A stretch of DNA of 64,000 nt from Thermoanaerobacterium sp. RBIITD (GTDB lineage Bacteria > Bacillota > Thermoanaerobacteria > Thermoanaerobacterales > Thermoanaerobacteraceae), in contig NZ_LT906662.1 in the NCBI RefSeq assembly GCF_900205865.1, positions 124,001 through 188,000 on the forward strand. Direction: 5' to 3'. Of the stretch, positions 1 through 8,624 are shown in pieces (the stretch's first letter is position 1; each line of letters begins with the position of its first letter). A program made the position numbers and the translations under genes. A model generated the notes under the pieces. That model saw only the letters and a list, made by a program, of their open reading frames with translations. It made no database searches and was not told the origin of the DNA.

Positions 1-634
1 ATCCATGATTCCATACTCTAGCTATCTCTTTATAATCAAAATCAAATTGACTCTTTTCAAGAACTTCAAAACCTTCCCCTATCGCTTGTAGCATTCCGTA
101 TTCAATCCCATTATGAACCATTTTAACAAAATGTCCTGTACCATTTTTTCCAGTATGTAAATAACCATTTTTTATACTAATATCTTTTATAATCGGTTCT
201 ATATATTTGAATACTTCATCTTCTGCGCCGACCATAGTACATGCACCATGTCTTGCTCCTTCTATCCCACCGCTTGTTCCAACATCAACAAAATCTACTC
301 CTTTAGATTTAAGCATTTCATATCTTTTTAATGTATCTTTATAATATGAATTGCCACCATCAATTATAATATCATGTTCCTGTAAATGTGGTAAAATTTT
401 ATCAATCATTTCATCAACAGGACTGCCAGCTGGCACCATAAGCCATATAACTCTTCTTCTATCTAATTTATCTACTAATTCTTTTACACTATAAGCACCA
501 GTAATGCCCACTTTTTCTGCTTCTTTTACTCTTTCTAATGTCCTGTTGTATGCAACAACCTCATGTCCATGGTCTCTCATATTTAATGCAAGATTATACC
601 CCATTTTGCCAAGTCCAACAAGTCCTATTTTCAT
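1..634 (-). CDS. gnd: 6-phosphogluconate dehydrogenase, decarboxylating (N-terminal part)
   Basis: The frame runs off the left edge, so only about the first 211 residues are present. The enzyme oxidatively decarboxylates 6-phosphogluconate to ribulose 5-phosphate in the cytosolic pentose phosphate pathway. The start MKIGLVGLGKMGYNLALN carries the GxGxxG Rossmann motif. Further on come a TSGG segment (about residues 125-130) and GTGHFVKMVHNGIEYG, the conserved substrate and catalytic lysine region of 6PGDH. The spacing fits the shorter (about 300 aa) Gnd/YqeC type, not the 470-aa type, but the C-terminus is not visible. The ATG at 634 follows an AAGGAGTG ribosome site. Confidence 0.9.
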   Translation of the reverse strand, partial: MKIGLVGLGKMGYNLALNMRDHGHEVVAYNRTLERVKEAEKVGITGAYSVKELVDKLDRRRVIWLMVPAGSPVDEMIDKILPHLQEHDIIIDGGNSYYKDTLKRYEMLKSKGVDFVDVGTSGGIEGARHGACTMVGAEDEVFKYIEPIIKDISIKNGYLHTGKNGTGHFVKMVHNGIEYGMLQAIGEGFEVLEKSQFDFDYKEIARVWNHG

Positions 635-726
635 AAAATCACTCCTTAATAATAATTATTTTATGATATAATTTTTCTAAATAATATTATACTACTTTTT
701 CCTAATTAAATAAAATATTAAAAGAA

Positions 727-750
727 AAAGTAAGGTTTTAACCTCACTTT
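727..750 (-). terminator. Rho-independent terminator after the 761-1792 gene
   Basis: An 11-bp stem with one mismatch (727-737 with 740-750) lies just past the stop codon. On the minus strand it is followed by a T-rich run (TTTTTCTTTT). Confidence 0.7.
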
Positions 751-760
751 TAGTATTCTC

Positions 761-1792
761 TTAATATTTCTTTAATATAATATTATCTCCATTTCTATAT
801 TCAAAATAATTTTCGTTATAAGTAATAAATTCACCTGGTCCGTATATTTTTTTATTACTAAATAAATTTATTAAATCTCTTCCATTATCTATTTTATAAA
901 GATTATCATCCTTAGGGGCTAAGAATATCTCATCTGGTTTTATAGGATTATCAATGTCTATTGGATGCCAGTCCTTTAAAGGATCATCGGCCTTCCCATA
1001 ATAAATTTTTACTATCAAATTGTTTTTCAGTTTACCAACATATATATAATCACTGCTGTCGATACCAATTAAAGAATACTTTTCTTTGCTTAAATATATA
1101 TCATTTTTACCATTCTTTATAATATGCACAATATTATTGGATGATTCATATATAAGGTTGTCTGTTTTTTGTGTTTCATACATCTTTTCAATCTTACTTA
1201 CAGGTAACTTTATCTCTTTTACTTCTCCCATAATATTTATTTGAAATAGTTTATCATCTACGTTATTACCAGCTACATTAATATATATAATATTAGTTAA
1301 AGGAGAAACTGTCAAATCCGTTACATGGCTCTTATATGAATTATAAACAGTTTTATTTACACTATTGCTTTGGTCATTGTCAACATCATATGTTTCTATA
1401 TTTAAATTTTCTACCTTTTTAATTAATTCTTTATGCAAATATAATACCCTATTTCTATCGCTAAGCCATTTGTAATAATCGATATCATTACCATCTATAT
1501 ATATAGATTTGACTATTTTAGAAGTTTTTGTATCTAAAATTATAAGTTCATTATTTAGAATATACGACAAATATTTTCCATCATATGAAGGTTTTATATT
1601 AGTAGCATTAGAAGGAATATTTACCTTTATCTCGTTTATTTCATTGCTATTGCTCGTATTTGTTGTAACAATCTTTTTAGTCTTAACCATTGCAGAATCT
1701 GTTAAAAAATAATTATTAACATAGAATAAAACTACAAATTGTAGCACAAATGATATTACTATCCAAATAGCAATTTTTCTTAGTATTTTCAT
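761..1792 (-). CDS. Membrane-anchored exported protein, possibly propeller-like
   Basis: A protein of 343 aa with one N-terminal hydrophobic helix (about residues 8-29) and no signal-peptidase site, so it is probably anchored with the large domain outside. The rest is polar with short strand-like repeats (SYDGKYLSYILNNELIILD, then KWLSDRNRVLYL) like those of TolB/WD40-type beta-propeller lipoproteins, but I recognise no family with certainty. It follows the phosphodiester glycosidase gene by 12 bases on the same strand, so the two are probably one operon and may act together on the cell surface. The ATG at 1792 follows an AGGAGG ribosome site. Confidence 0.6.
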   Translation of the reverse strand: MKILRKIAIWIVISFVLQFVVLFYVNNYFLTDSAMVKTKKIVTTNTSNSNEINEIKVNIPSNATNIKPSYDGKYLSYILNNELIILDTKTSKIVKSIYIDGNDIDYYKWLSDRNRVLYLHKELIKKVENLNIETYDVDNDQSNSVNKTVYNSYKSHVTDLTVSPLTNIIYINVAGNNVDDKLFQINIMGEVKEIKLPVSKIEKMYETQKTDNLIYESSNNIVHIIKNGKNDIYLSKEKYSLIGIDSSDYIYVGKLKNNLIVKIYYGKADDPLKDWHPIDIDNPIKPDEIFLAPKDDNLYKIDNGRDLINLFSNKKIYGPGEFITYNENYFEYRNGDNIILKKY

Positions 1793-1804
1793 ATTATCCT
1801 CCTA

Positions 1805-2761
1805 TTACTTGACAATGAACGTTGTAGGAACAGACCTTTCACCAAGTGTATCTGACGGATTATTAATTACTTTACCATTATAATACATAGTTGTCGATGA
1901 ACCACCATCGAGATTTGCAGCGTTATATGCGTCGTAATTAAGCATTATCTCTTGTATGTCTTTCAATGTTGCTCCAATACTTTTTACTGTTCTTCCATCT
2001 ATAGTTAAAAATATTACTGTACCATCCTGTCTTTGACCTATCGCCGTTCTTGGGGCGATACCCCATCCACCATCACCTTTTACCATAGGTTCACCGTTTA
2101 TAATTAATGCAGGGCCAAAGCTTACAGCTTCTCTTATATTAAGATCTTTTATATCGCCATATTTATATTTTCCGACAAGCATTTTACCCGATGTCGTAAA
2201 TCCTATTAGGTCAACTTTATCATTTTCATTGGTTTTTTCTGAATATACTATCTTCCCATTATGAATAACGAATCCGAGCGGTGATCCACCAATTCCTTTC
2301 ATACCGCTATCACCAAATCCTCCTGCATTTATAGCAGCTATCGCTTTATTAGCCTTGGCTATTTGGCTTGTGGTCTCCCCTTGCTCTGGCATCTTGCTTG
2401 ATAATCCTACTTCTACTCTTAAGGGATCATGTATAAGCATTATCTTACCTTCAAAATGTTTACCGTAAACATTGTAAATTTCAATAGTATTATCGCGATT
2501 TTTTATATTAATTTTATTAGCATCACTATTCCCTGTTGAAATTTGCTTGTTATCATTCATTATTTTATCAGTTAGGCTTTTCGGCAAAAACATAGTTGCT
2601 ATGTATTGATGTTTTAAAGTAGTCATTGCTGTTGTGACAATAGTATTTCTCACGTTTGTAAACGGTCCGTAAAAAACTGTTAATGGCATAGTAATAGTAG
2701 TAAAAGTTAATTCAAATACAATAAATATTATTATCTCCTTAAATGAGATCCTCTTTAGCAT
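1805..2761 (-). CDS. Phosphodiester glycosidase (NAGPA-domain) family protein, membrane anchored
   Basis: About 318 aa with one N-terminal membrane segment (residues about 5-27) and an extracellular domain. The C-terminal half carries family hallmarks: AAINAGGFGD, SFGPALIINGE, GIAPRTAIGQ, VIFLTIDGR and a final AANLDGGSSTTMYYNG. These match the NAGPA (DUF2233) domain of the uncovering enzyme and of bacterial exopolysaccharide-linked proteins, thought to hydrolyse phosphodiester-linked sugars in the envelope. The frame is open 22 codons further upstream, but GAGGTG six bases before the ATG at 2761 fixes the start there. It probably heads an operon with the anchored protein downstream. The natural substrate cannot be read from sequence. 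Confidence 0.82.
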   Translation of the reverse strand: MLKRISFKEIIIFIVFELTFTTITMPLTVFYGPFTNVRNTIVTTAMTTLKHQYIATMFLPKSLTDKIMNDNKQISTGNSDANKINIKNRDNTIEIYNVYGKHFEGKIMLIHDPLRVEVGLSSKMPEQGETTSQIAKANKAIAAINAGGFGDSGMKGIGGSPLGFVIHNGKIVYSEKTNENDKVDLIGFTTSGKMLVGKYKYGDIKDLNIREAVSFGPALIINGEPMVKGDGGWGIAPRTAIGQRQDGTVIFLTIDGRTVKSIGATLKDIQEIMLNYDAYNAANLDGGSSTTMYYNGKVINNPSDTLGERSVPTTFIVK

Positions 2762-2944
2762 AATGCACCTCACAATAAAAAAGTTAATAAGTTGGATATG
2801 GTTTAAAGAAACTTTTTTGTTACGCATTTTATGGAAAGTAATAAATTATAGAATGCTTCTACTTTCCCTATGCAAAATATAAAATCCTCTTTATATATTA
2901 TACTTAAAAAACATTAAATTTCAAATAATATAAAACAAAAATGC

Positions 2945-2969
2945 AAAGGAGCTCCTTTAAAAGCTCCTT
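2945..2969 (-). terminator. Terminator of the 103-aa gene
   Basis: AAAGGAGCT pairs with AGCTCCTTT around an 8-base loop; on the minus strand it runs into GCATTTTTG. It sits against the stop codon of the gene at 2969-3280. Confidence 0.65.
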
Positions 2970-3280
2970 TATCTCACGTTTAAATACACTCTCAAATGAT
3001 TTTTTATATCTTGGGAAATATCATCATTAACATTTATATATATGCTATTACCATCTATTTTATACTCAAAATTTGAAAATCCATTGCTTTCTAAATAGGT
3101 CTTCACGGCATTAAGTCCATCATCGCCTTGCGTGACAAGTACCTTGTCACCGATAATGTCACCATTAACATAAACATTTAGAGCATCTTGAGGTACCTTC
3201 AATTTTGTATCTTCATTATTAGGTATCAATGCCGTGATAACACCTGGTGCAATTGAGTTTTGGCTATTTAAATTAATCAT
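2969..3280 (-). CDS. Hypothetical protein, 103 aa
   Basis: A small soluble acidic protein with no signal peptide or membrane segment. It begins MINLNSQNSIAPGVITALIP and has an asparagine- and aspartate-rich C-terminal half (VYVNGDIIGDKVLVTQGDD). I do not recognise the family. It stands alone, with a good ribosome site (GAGGTGATATT) before the ATG and a clear terminator after it, so it is likely real. A secondary structure of alternating strands and one helix is plausible, but no function can be assigned. Confidence 0.6.
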   Translation of the reverse strand: MINLNSQNSIAPGVITALIPNNEDTKLKVPQDALNVYVNGDIIGDKVLVTQGDDGLNAVKTYLESNGFSNFEYKIDGNSIYINVNDDISQDIKNHLRVYLNVR

Positions 3281-3428
3281 AATATCACCTCATAAGGTAT
3301 TTTATACACTTAAAAATAGTATATCCAAGTCAAAATTTTCATTTAAAACATTTTTACAATTTGCATAAAATCAAAATAAAGAATAAAAACGCTCAATATG
3401 CAAAATCTAAAATTAGCGAGGTGTTATT

Positions 3429-4781
3429 ATGGTAGTAATTACAGAAGCACATATAGTCTATTTAATAGCAATCATAGTAATTCTAGTTCTTATGCTTTTT
3501 AGAAAAGACGTTATTCTGCCTTGTATACTTGGTATTTTAGCCGTAGCAATATTTCAAACAAAAAACATTTTAAAGTCAATAGAAATTTTATATACTGCAA
3601 TATTCGTATCCGGAAGAGAACTATGGCAAGTTATACTTATAATATCCTTAATAATTGCCATGTCACGTGCCTTGGATGATATCGGTGCAGATATAATTTT
3701 GACAAAACCTTTTTTGCGCTATTTAAATACTCCAAACAAGTCTTTCTGGATACTTGGAATACTTATGATGCTTTTGTCTTTTTTCTTATGGCCATCACCT
3801 GCTGTAGGACTAATTGGCGCTGTATTAATCGCTCCCGTTTTAAAATCAGGTTTTGATGAATTAAGCTTTGCTTCACTTCTTACTATATTTGGTTTTGGTG
3901 CCGCTTTATCAGGTGATTTTTTTATTCAAGGTGTACCATCTGTAACAGCAAAAACATCAAGAGTCTCAACTTCAAAATTGATCATAAGCAGTCTCCCTAT
4001 TTGGGCAGTTACCTCGTTCGTAACAATTATTATTTTCTATTTTATTACAATGAAAAAACTGAAAAATAAAAATAACGATCAAAACAATAATAATAAAAAT
4101 AAAAATAAGAAAATTTTTAAAGAAAGTTATGTAATATCAATTATAAGTGTAGTATTTTTTATCGTGGATACTTTTCTAATGTATATTCTAAAAATCAGAG
4201 GAAATGCGGCAACTGCCCTTATCGGCGGTACAGCCGTTTTGATTCTTACGGCATCATCAATCGTACAAAAAGATTTCTTAAATAAAATAAGGGAATACTT
4301 AAAAAGCGGATTCTTATCAGGAATAAGAACTTTTGCTCCAATAATACTTGTTAGTGCTTTTTTCTTCCTTGGAGAATTGACAACAGCAAGACAAGTTATT
4401 GGGCCAAATGCAAAAGGATATTTGATGGACCTTGGATTATATCTTTCAAAACATATACCTTTAAATAAATATACGGTCGCCCTTATGCAGCTATTAGTTG
4501 GTGGTTTAACAGGATTATCTGGATCAGGTTTTTCAGGGCTTCCACTTGTTGGTGCATTAGCAAAGACCTTCTCGCAAACACTTAATCTAAATTCGGCAAT
4601 ACTTGCATCATTAGGCGAAATTGCATGTATATGGATAGGTGGTGGTACAATTATACCTTGGAGTGTCGTACCGGTCACAGCAATTATTAAAGTTGACCCA
4701 GACGACATCGTTAAAAGAAATTTGTTGCCAGTTATTATTGGTTTAATATGCGGTTATGTCGTTACAATTCTTTTATTATAA
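3429..4781 (+). CDS. Multi-spanning membrane transporter, unassigned substrate
   Basis: A protein of 450 aa with about 11-12 hydrophobic segments and a charged, asparagine/lysine-rich cytoplasmic loop near residues 209-230, dividing it into two halves as in secondary carriers. Glycine/serine-rich re-entrant-like stretches occur (FGFGAALSGDFFIQG, GGLTGLSGSGFSGLPLVGAL, ACIWIGGGTIIPWS), as in ion-transporter/GntP-like carboxylate or tripartite-type permeases. I do not recognise the exact family. The start ATG at 3429 follows GAGGTG. It is flanked by unrelated genes on the opposite strand and probably forms its own transcript, ending at the hairpin at 4803-4827. Confidence 0.7.
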   Translation: MVVITEAHIVYLIAIIVILVLMLFRKDVILPCILGILAVAIFQTKNILKSIEILYTAIFVSGRELWQVILIISLIIAMSRALDDIGADIILTKPFLRYLNTPNKSFWILGILMMLLSFFLWPSPAVGLIGAVLIAPVLKSGFDELSFASLLTIFGFGAALSGDFFIQGVPSVTAKTSRVSTSKLIISSLPIWAVTSFVTIIIFYFITMKKLKNKNNDQNNNNKNKNKKIFKESYVISIISVVFFIVDTFLMYILKIRGNAATALIGGTAVLILTASSIVQKDFLNKIREYLKSGFLSGIRTFAPIILVSAFFFLGELTTARQVIGPNAKGYLMDLGLYLSKHIPLNKYTVALMQLLVGGLTGLSGSGFSGLPLVGALAKTFSQTLNLNSAILASLGEIACIWIGGGTIIPWSVVPVTAIIKVDPDDIVKRNLLPVIIGLICGYVVTILLL

Positions 4782-4802
4782 TACTTTTGATTTTTGCACA
4801 TA

Positions 4803-4827
4803 CAAAGGATATCTTTTCGATACCCTT
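4803..4827 (+). terminator. Terminator hairpin between convergent genes
   Basis: AAAGGATATC and GATACCCTTT pair with one internal mismatch around TTTTC. It lies between the convergent transporter and sspI-like genes and may serve both. Confidence 0.5.
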
Positions 4828-5027
4828 TATGAAATGCCTCTCATAACATAGTCCATCATATTGTTCTTCTCTGTATCATTCATTTTTTCCCACGATGCCT
4901 CAAAAATTATTCCGAGTCCAGGTATCGCATTTTCTTCTTTTGAGTCAACTGCATCTTGAATAAAACCCTTTATTTCTTCTTTTGAACGGTTTTTTAAATT
5001 ATCAAGGATTATTCTTCGTATGTCCAA
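4827..5027 (-). CDS. sspI: Small acid-soluble spore protein, SspI family
   Basis: About 66 aa. The pattern [12 protein letters not shown], then [11 protein letters not shown], then [17 protein letters not shown], then [12 protein letters not shown] matches SspI-type minor SASPs of Bacillus (the PGLGvlFE core is diagnostic). These proteins are packed in the spore core. The start is most likely a TTG at 5027, because a perfect AGGAGGT lies six bases before it; an upstream in-frame ATG would add 16 unconserved residues and overlap the ribosome site. A sigma-G promoter would be expected but I cannot assign one. The neighbour bofA is also a sporulation gene. Confidence 0.85.
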   Translation of the reverse strand: MDIRRIILDNLKNRSKEEIKGFIQDAVDSKEENAIPGLGIIFEASWEKMNDTEKNNMMDYVMRGIS

Positions 5028-5098
5028 ATTTATACCTCCTATCATATTGTACATATTATATATTTCCCATATCAAATAAGCTTTATTATGTTTAAAAA

Positions 5099-5118
5099 AT
5101 AAACCCTCTCGGGTTTAT
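5099..5118 (-). terminator. Terminator of bofA
   Basis: ATAAACCC-TCTC-GGGTTTAT is a perfect 8-bp hairpin followed on the minus strand by TTTTTTAAAC. It overlaps the last codons of bofA. Confidence 0.8.
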
Positions 5119-5408
5119 ATCAAAATGCCAAAAATATACTTCAATATTAATAAAACGAGTATTCCAGGTATACCAAATACCCCTGTTATAAATGCCGTTA
5201 AAATATTAATAGATAAATGCAATCCAACAATTGCACCAAAAAAATTGAATATTAAAAGAATCACGAAACCTATTATAGAGTTCAATATAAACTTGAATAA
5301 TATTTTAACTGATTTTCCAAAAAGCCATACTATTAATGCAAGGATTATTATGCCAATTGCAAATGGAATAAAACCCGATAAAAACACAAAACCACCCCAC
5401 ATTATCAT
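5115..5408 (-). CDS. bofA: Pro-sigma-K processing inhibitor BofA family protein
   Basis: A protein of 97 aa made almost wholly of three hydrophobic segments. The C-terminal part matches BofA: FKFILNSIIGFVILLIFN, then GLHLSINILTAFITGVFGIPG, ending in an LVLLILKYI helix. In Bacillus BofA sits in the outer forespore membrane and holds the SpoIVFB protease inactive until the sigma-G checkpoint is passed. The length fits the family (about 85-95 aa). The gene ends inside its own terminator. The adjacent sspI-like gene is read separately on the same strand. Confidence 0.82.
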   Translation of the reverse strand: MIMWGGFVFLSGFIPFAIGIIILALIVWLFGKSVKILFKFILNSIIGFVILLIFNFFGAIVGLHLSINILTAFITGVFGIPGILVLLILKYIFGILI

Positions 5409-5538
5409 TATACATTTATTATATCATATGAAAAATATTAAAAATAGATTAGAAGAATCAAAAAAAGTTGAATTAATATTGATATTAATATAAAATTAAA
5501 TAGTGTTCAACATTTTAAGATAAGGAGTCGAAAATTTT

Positions 5539-6345
5539 ATGGTACTTTTATTTAAAGCATTTATACTTGGTATAGTAGAAGGTCTAACGGAATTCTTACC
5601 TGTTTCATCGACTGGACATCTTATAATTGTAGGCGATTTTCTAAATTTTAGAGGTGCCTATGCAACTATGTTTGAAGTTGTCATTCAACTTGGTGCAATT
5701 CTTGCTATCATATATTACTACAGAGAAAAAATATGGAATTCACTAAAAAATCTTGCTCCAAATAAATGGGGATTTAAATTATGGTTTAAAATAGTAGTAG
5801 CTTTTATCCCTTCTGCAATTTTTGGAGTATTGTTAAATGATTATATTGATAAGCATCTTTTTTCATCATTTACTGTCTCAATAGCACTTGTTATAGGTGC
5901 AATAATGATGTTAATAGTTGAAAATGCTTTTAAAAATTATAAGATCAATGATATGGATAAAGTTGATACTAAAAGGTCTTTTTTGATCGGTGTTGCACAA
6001 TGTATGTCATTGTTTCCTGGCATGTCAAGATCAGCGTCAACAATTATGGGCGGGATGATGGCTGGTTTATCTGTCAAAGCTGCTGCTGAATTCTCATTTT
6101 TCTTAGCAATACCTACGATGTTTGGTGCAACAGTTGTTTCATTGCACAAAGGTATAGCTTCTATGAATCTAATAGAATGGGAAGCATTAGCAGTGGGCTT
6201 TATAATGTCGTTTATAGTAGCGTTAATAGTTGTTGAAAAATTTCTCACATATCTAAAAAATCATCCATTAAGACCATTTGCATATTATAGATTGATCGTT
6301 GGTATTATTATGATCGGACTTGTTTTAACTGGAATAGTAAAATAG
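5539..6345 (+). CDS. uppP: Undecaprenyl-diphosphatase UppP/BacA
   Basis: A polytopic membrane protein of 268 aa that dephosphorylates undecaprenyl diphosphate, recycling the lipid carrier for cell-wall synthesis and giving bacitracin tolerance. Two conserved catalytic blocks are present: EGLTEFLPVSSTGHLI near residue 15 and PGMSRSASTIMGG near residue 160, containing the essential glutamates, the serine and the arginine of the BacA family. Seven to eight membrane segments follow the usual order. The ATG at 5539 follows AAGGAG. It is monocistronic, ending at the bidirectional hairpin at 6359-6378. Confidence 0.93.
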   Translation: MVLLFKAFILGIVEGLTEFLPVSSTGHLIIVGDFLNFRGAYATMFEVVIQLGAILAIIYYYREKIWNSLKNLAPNKWGFKLWFKIVVAFIPSAIFGVLLNDYIDKHLFSSFTVSIALVIGAIMMLIVENAFKNYKINDMDKVDTKRSFLIGVAQCMSLFPGMSRSASTIMGGMMAGLSVKAAAEFSFFLAIPTMFGATVVSLHKGIASMNLIEWEALAVGFIMSFIVALIVVEKFLTYLKNHPLRPFAYYRLIVGIIMIGLVLTGIVK

Positions 6346-6358
6346 AATTTAGAGATAG

Positions 6359-6378
6359 GCAGGCCATATATGGTCTGC
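6359..6378 (+). terminator. Bidirectional terminator between uppP and the macrodomain gene
   Basis: GCAGGCCA-TATA-TGGTCTGC forms an 8-bp stem with one wobble and is followed by TTATTTTT on the plus strand, between two convergent genes. Confidence 0.8.
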
Positions 6379-6384
6379 TTATTT

Positions 6385-6906
6385 TTATAATTCATCATAT
6401 ACTTTGGAATATATATCATAATCATGATCAGTAAATAATACAAATCTTACTTCTCTTATTCCACTTTTATCAAGATAATCTGAAACGGCTCTTAAAGCAA
6501 TCTTAGCCGCTCTTTCAACAGGAAATCCATATGCTCCAGTACTTATCGAAGGAAATGCTATAGTTTTAATGTTATATCTATCAGCTATCTTTAAGCTTTC
6601 TATATATGCACTTGCAAGCAATTTATCCTCTTCATTATTGCCACCTTTCCAGATTGGACCAACAGCATGTATTACATAATTTGCTTTTAAATTTCCTCCG
6701 CATGTTATAACAGCTTTTCCAGTAGGGCAACCACCTTCTTTGTCTCTAATTGCCTTACATTCCTCATCAATAACATATCCACCAGCCCTATGTATAGCCC
6801 CATCTACACCACCACCGCCAACAAGTTCAGAATTTGCTGCATTTACTATTGCATCAACTTCTTGATCAGTAATGTCTCCTCTTAATAACTTGATATTATC
6901 TTTCAT
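6385..6906 (-). CDS. Macrodomain ADP-ribose-binding protein (O-acetyl-ADP-ribose deacetylase type)
   Basis: A single macrodomain of 173 aa. The N-terminal block DAIVNAANSELVGGGGVDG with AIHRAGG, and the later SISTGAYGFPVERAA, form the ADP-ribose-binding loops of the MacroD/YmdB class; the catalytic Asn and Asp of that class (NAAN...GVDGAIH) are present. Members remove acetyl or ADP-ribosyl groups from O-acetyl-ADP-ribose or modified proteins in the cytosol. The gene stands alone, with a GAGGTGATC ribosome site. A defence-related role is possible for macrodomains, but nothing nearby supports it. Confidence 0.88.
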   Translation of the reverse strand: MKDNIKLLRGDITDQEVDAIVNAANSELVGGGGVDGAIHRAGGYVIDEECKAIRDKEGGCPTGKAVITCGGNLKANYVIHAVGPIWKGGNNEEDKLLASAYIESLKIADRYNIKTIAFPSISTGAYGFPVERAAKIALRAVSDYLDKSGIREVRFVLFTDHDYDIYSKVYDEL

Positions 6907-6998
6907 TTGATCACCTCATAAATAATTGCCACATAATAGTTTTGATAAATGATACTTTAAGTATACATAAAAAAAGCATTTAAATCAATTATTGATTA

Positions 6999-7032
6999 AT
7001 TAAATAAACTCCATCGTAGGAGCTTATTTAAT
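6999..7032 (-). terminator. Terminator of the 216-aa membrane protein gene
   Basis: A 14-bp stem with one mismatch (6999-7012 with 7019-7032, loop ATCGTA) overlaps the stop codon region of the gene at 7024. Confidence 0.6.
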
Positions 7033-7674
7033 ATTCAGTAACCATTTCATAAACTTTATTGCTAAATCTTTATTTTTAGTGTTTGAAACAATCGCAATAA
7101 TTTTATCTTTATAATCATATCCTATTGCATCAAGATATTTATTGCTACTTCCAATGTCTATTCCATAAGTGCCTGCACTTATTTTATCAGTTGAGCCCAA
7201 CTTTTCAGTTTTTAAATTATTTAAGTTTAACTCTTTTACATTATCAAGATTTGTAAAAACACCTTGTTTTGCAAATATCTCAAAATAATCTCTGTCTAGA
7301 GCCATTACGCTAACTTCTCCAGCTGCTATTTTAACCATCAATTTTTGTGTTGATGGTGGATCAAGCTGTAGCTTACCATTATTACCTTTACTAAGCATAT
7401 AAAATTCTACTAGTGCTTGCTTTTTGCCAGGGTTCGTGCCCAATAATTCTTTTGTCACAATATATTCAAAACTCGACTGCTTATCAAGATTTATTGTAGT
7501 ACCTAACATAGAAAAATCAAATACATAATCTTTGCTATTTATCGCGGAATTTATAAAAGATATGACTAAAATTAATACTACAGTTCCAACTATCATATGT
7601 ATCTTATAATAATCCCAAATATAGTCTATCTTTTCTTTAAATGTCATATCTTTCATCCACTTATTCTGTTTCAA
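7024..7674 (-). CDS. Hypothetical membrane-anchored protein, 216 aa
   Basis: A short cytoplasmic N-terminus (MKQNKWMKDMTFKEKIDYIWDYYKIH, positions 1-26) precedes one membrane helix (about residues 28-48) and an extracellular domain of about 165 aa. The TFKEKIDYIWDYYK-type N-terminus followed by a single helix is a recurring pattern in Clostridia proteins of unknown function. The exported domain loosely resembles a solute-binding fold (KLMVKIAAGEVSVMALDRDYFE), but there is no lipobox and no transporter beside it. It lies 27 bases after the glycerophosphodiesterase gene and is probably cotranscribed with it. No function is assigned. Confidence 0.65.
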   Translation of the reverse strand: MKQNKWMKDMTFKEKIDYIWDYYKIHMIVGTVVLILVISFINSAINSKDYVFDFSMLGTTINLDKQSSFEYIVTKELLGTNPGKKQALVEFYMLSKGNNGKLQLDPPSTQKLMVKIAAGEVSVMALDRDYFEIFAKQGVFTNLDNVKELNLNNLKTEKLGSTDKISAGTYGIDIGSSNKYLDAIGYDYKDKIIAIVSNTKNKDLAIKFMKWLLNIK

Positions 7675-7701
7675 TTGGTAAATCCTCCTCTTATAATAAT
7701 A

Positions 7702-8439
7702 TCATTTTTCAAATTTCTTCTTTAAATCAATTAGTTGTTGAGGATCATTTGTAATAATTGCATCTATGCCCATTTTTAGCATTCTCTCCATATCAGCTGG
7801 GCTATCAACTGTCCATGGAAATAGTTTAACATTATTCTTTTTACAACCTTCTACAACTTCGGGTATAATGTTGAAATAAAAAGGATGTAATGAGTATGCA
7901 TGTATTCTATTTGCAATATGCCATGGTTCAACAAGGCCGCATTCATATAAAAGTCCTATTTTTAATTTCGGTTCAAGCTCCTTTACATCCCTTACACTAT
8001 AATGATTAAATGATGAAATAACTACTCTATCTTGAAAATTATAGTCTGATATGCTATTAACAAGTTTTTCCTCAATCCCTGGATATATTACAATTCCGTT
8101 TTTAATTTCAATGTTTAGAACCATCCTTTTATTACCCACAAGTTCAAAAACTTCCGGCAACGTCGGTATTCTTTCATTAGAAAATTTTTTATTAAATTTA
8201 ATTCCAGCGTTTAACCTTTTTAGCTCACTCAAGGTATAATCTTTAACATAGCCGATTCCATCCGTTGTCCTATCAACTCTTTCATCATGGATAACCACTA
8301 ATTGTCCGTCTTTGCTGAGCTGTACATCAAATTCAATACCATCTGCACCCATTTCAATAGCTCTTTTAAAGGATGCAATTGTATTTTCTGGGGCATTTTT
8401 TGAATCACCCCTATGTGCTATAACAAGCGTTTCTGACAT
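7702..8439 (-). CDS. Glycerophosphodiester phosphodiesterase
   Basis: About 245 aa, a cytosolic GDPD TIM barrel that hydrolyses glycerophosphodiesters to glycerol 3-phosphate and an alcohol. Family motifs are complete: VIAHRGDSKNAPENTIASF (HR and E/N of the active site), GIEFDVQLSKDGQLVVIHDE (metal-binding ExD and H), and WTVDSPADMERMLKMGIDAI near the C-terminus. There is no signal peptide. The frame is open three codons upstream from a TTG, but that codon abuts the GGGAG ribosome site, so the ATG at 8439, nine bases after it, is the likely start. Confidence 0.9.
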   Translation of the reverse strand: MSETLVIAHRGDSKNAPENTIASFKRAIEMGADGIEFDVQLSKDGQLVVIHDERVDRTTDGIGYVKDYTLSELKRLNAGIKFNKKFSNERIPTLPEVFELVGNKRMVLNIEIKNGIVIYPGIEEKLVNSISDYNFQDRVVISSFNHYSVRDVKELEPKLKIGLLYECGLVEPWHIANRIHAYSLHPFYFNIIPEVVEGCKKNNVKLFPWTVDSPADMERMLKMGIDAIITNDPQQLIDLKKKFEK

Positions 8440-8624
8440 ATTTAACAACTCCCTTAATTATAAATTTTAGCACAAATTGTACTATTTTCACTATGTAAAA
8501 ATATTATATATAAACATTTTTCTGAGCCGCCATCAATGATATCATGCTTAAAATACCCTATTGCAATCCTTTTTCCTCTTTCCATATTTGATAAATTTCT
8601 TGCTTCCGGCATATTGCTTTTTAG

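Noticed and set aside
4127-4708. A 193-codon minus-strand frame opposite the transporter gene
   Set aside because: No similarity and no ribosome site; a shadow of the membrane-helix-rich gene on the plus strand.
8460-8612. Short minus-strand frame starting MPEARNLSNMERGKRIAIGY
   Set aside because: No ribosome site, no family, and it lies between a pseudogene and a gene; possibly another fragment, but not supportable.
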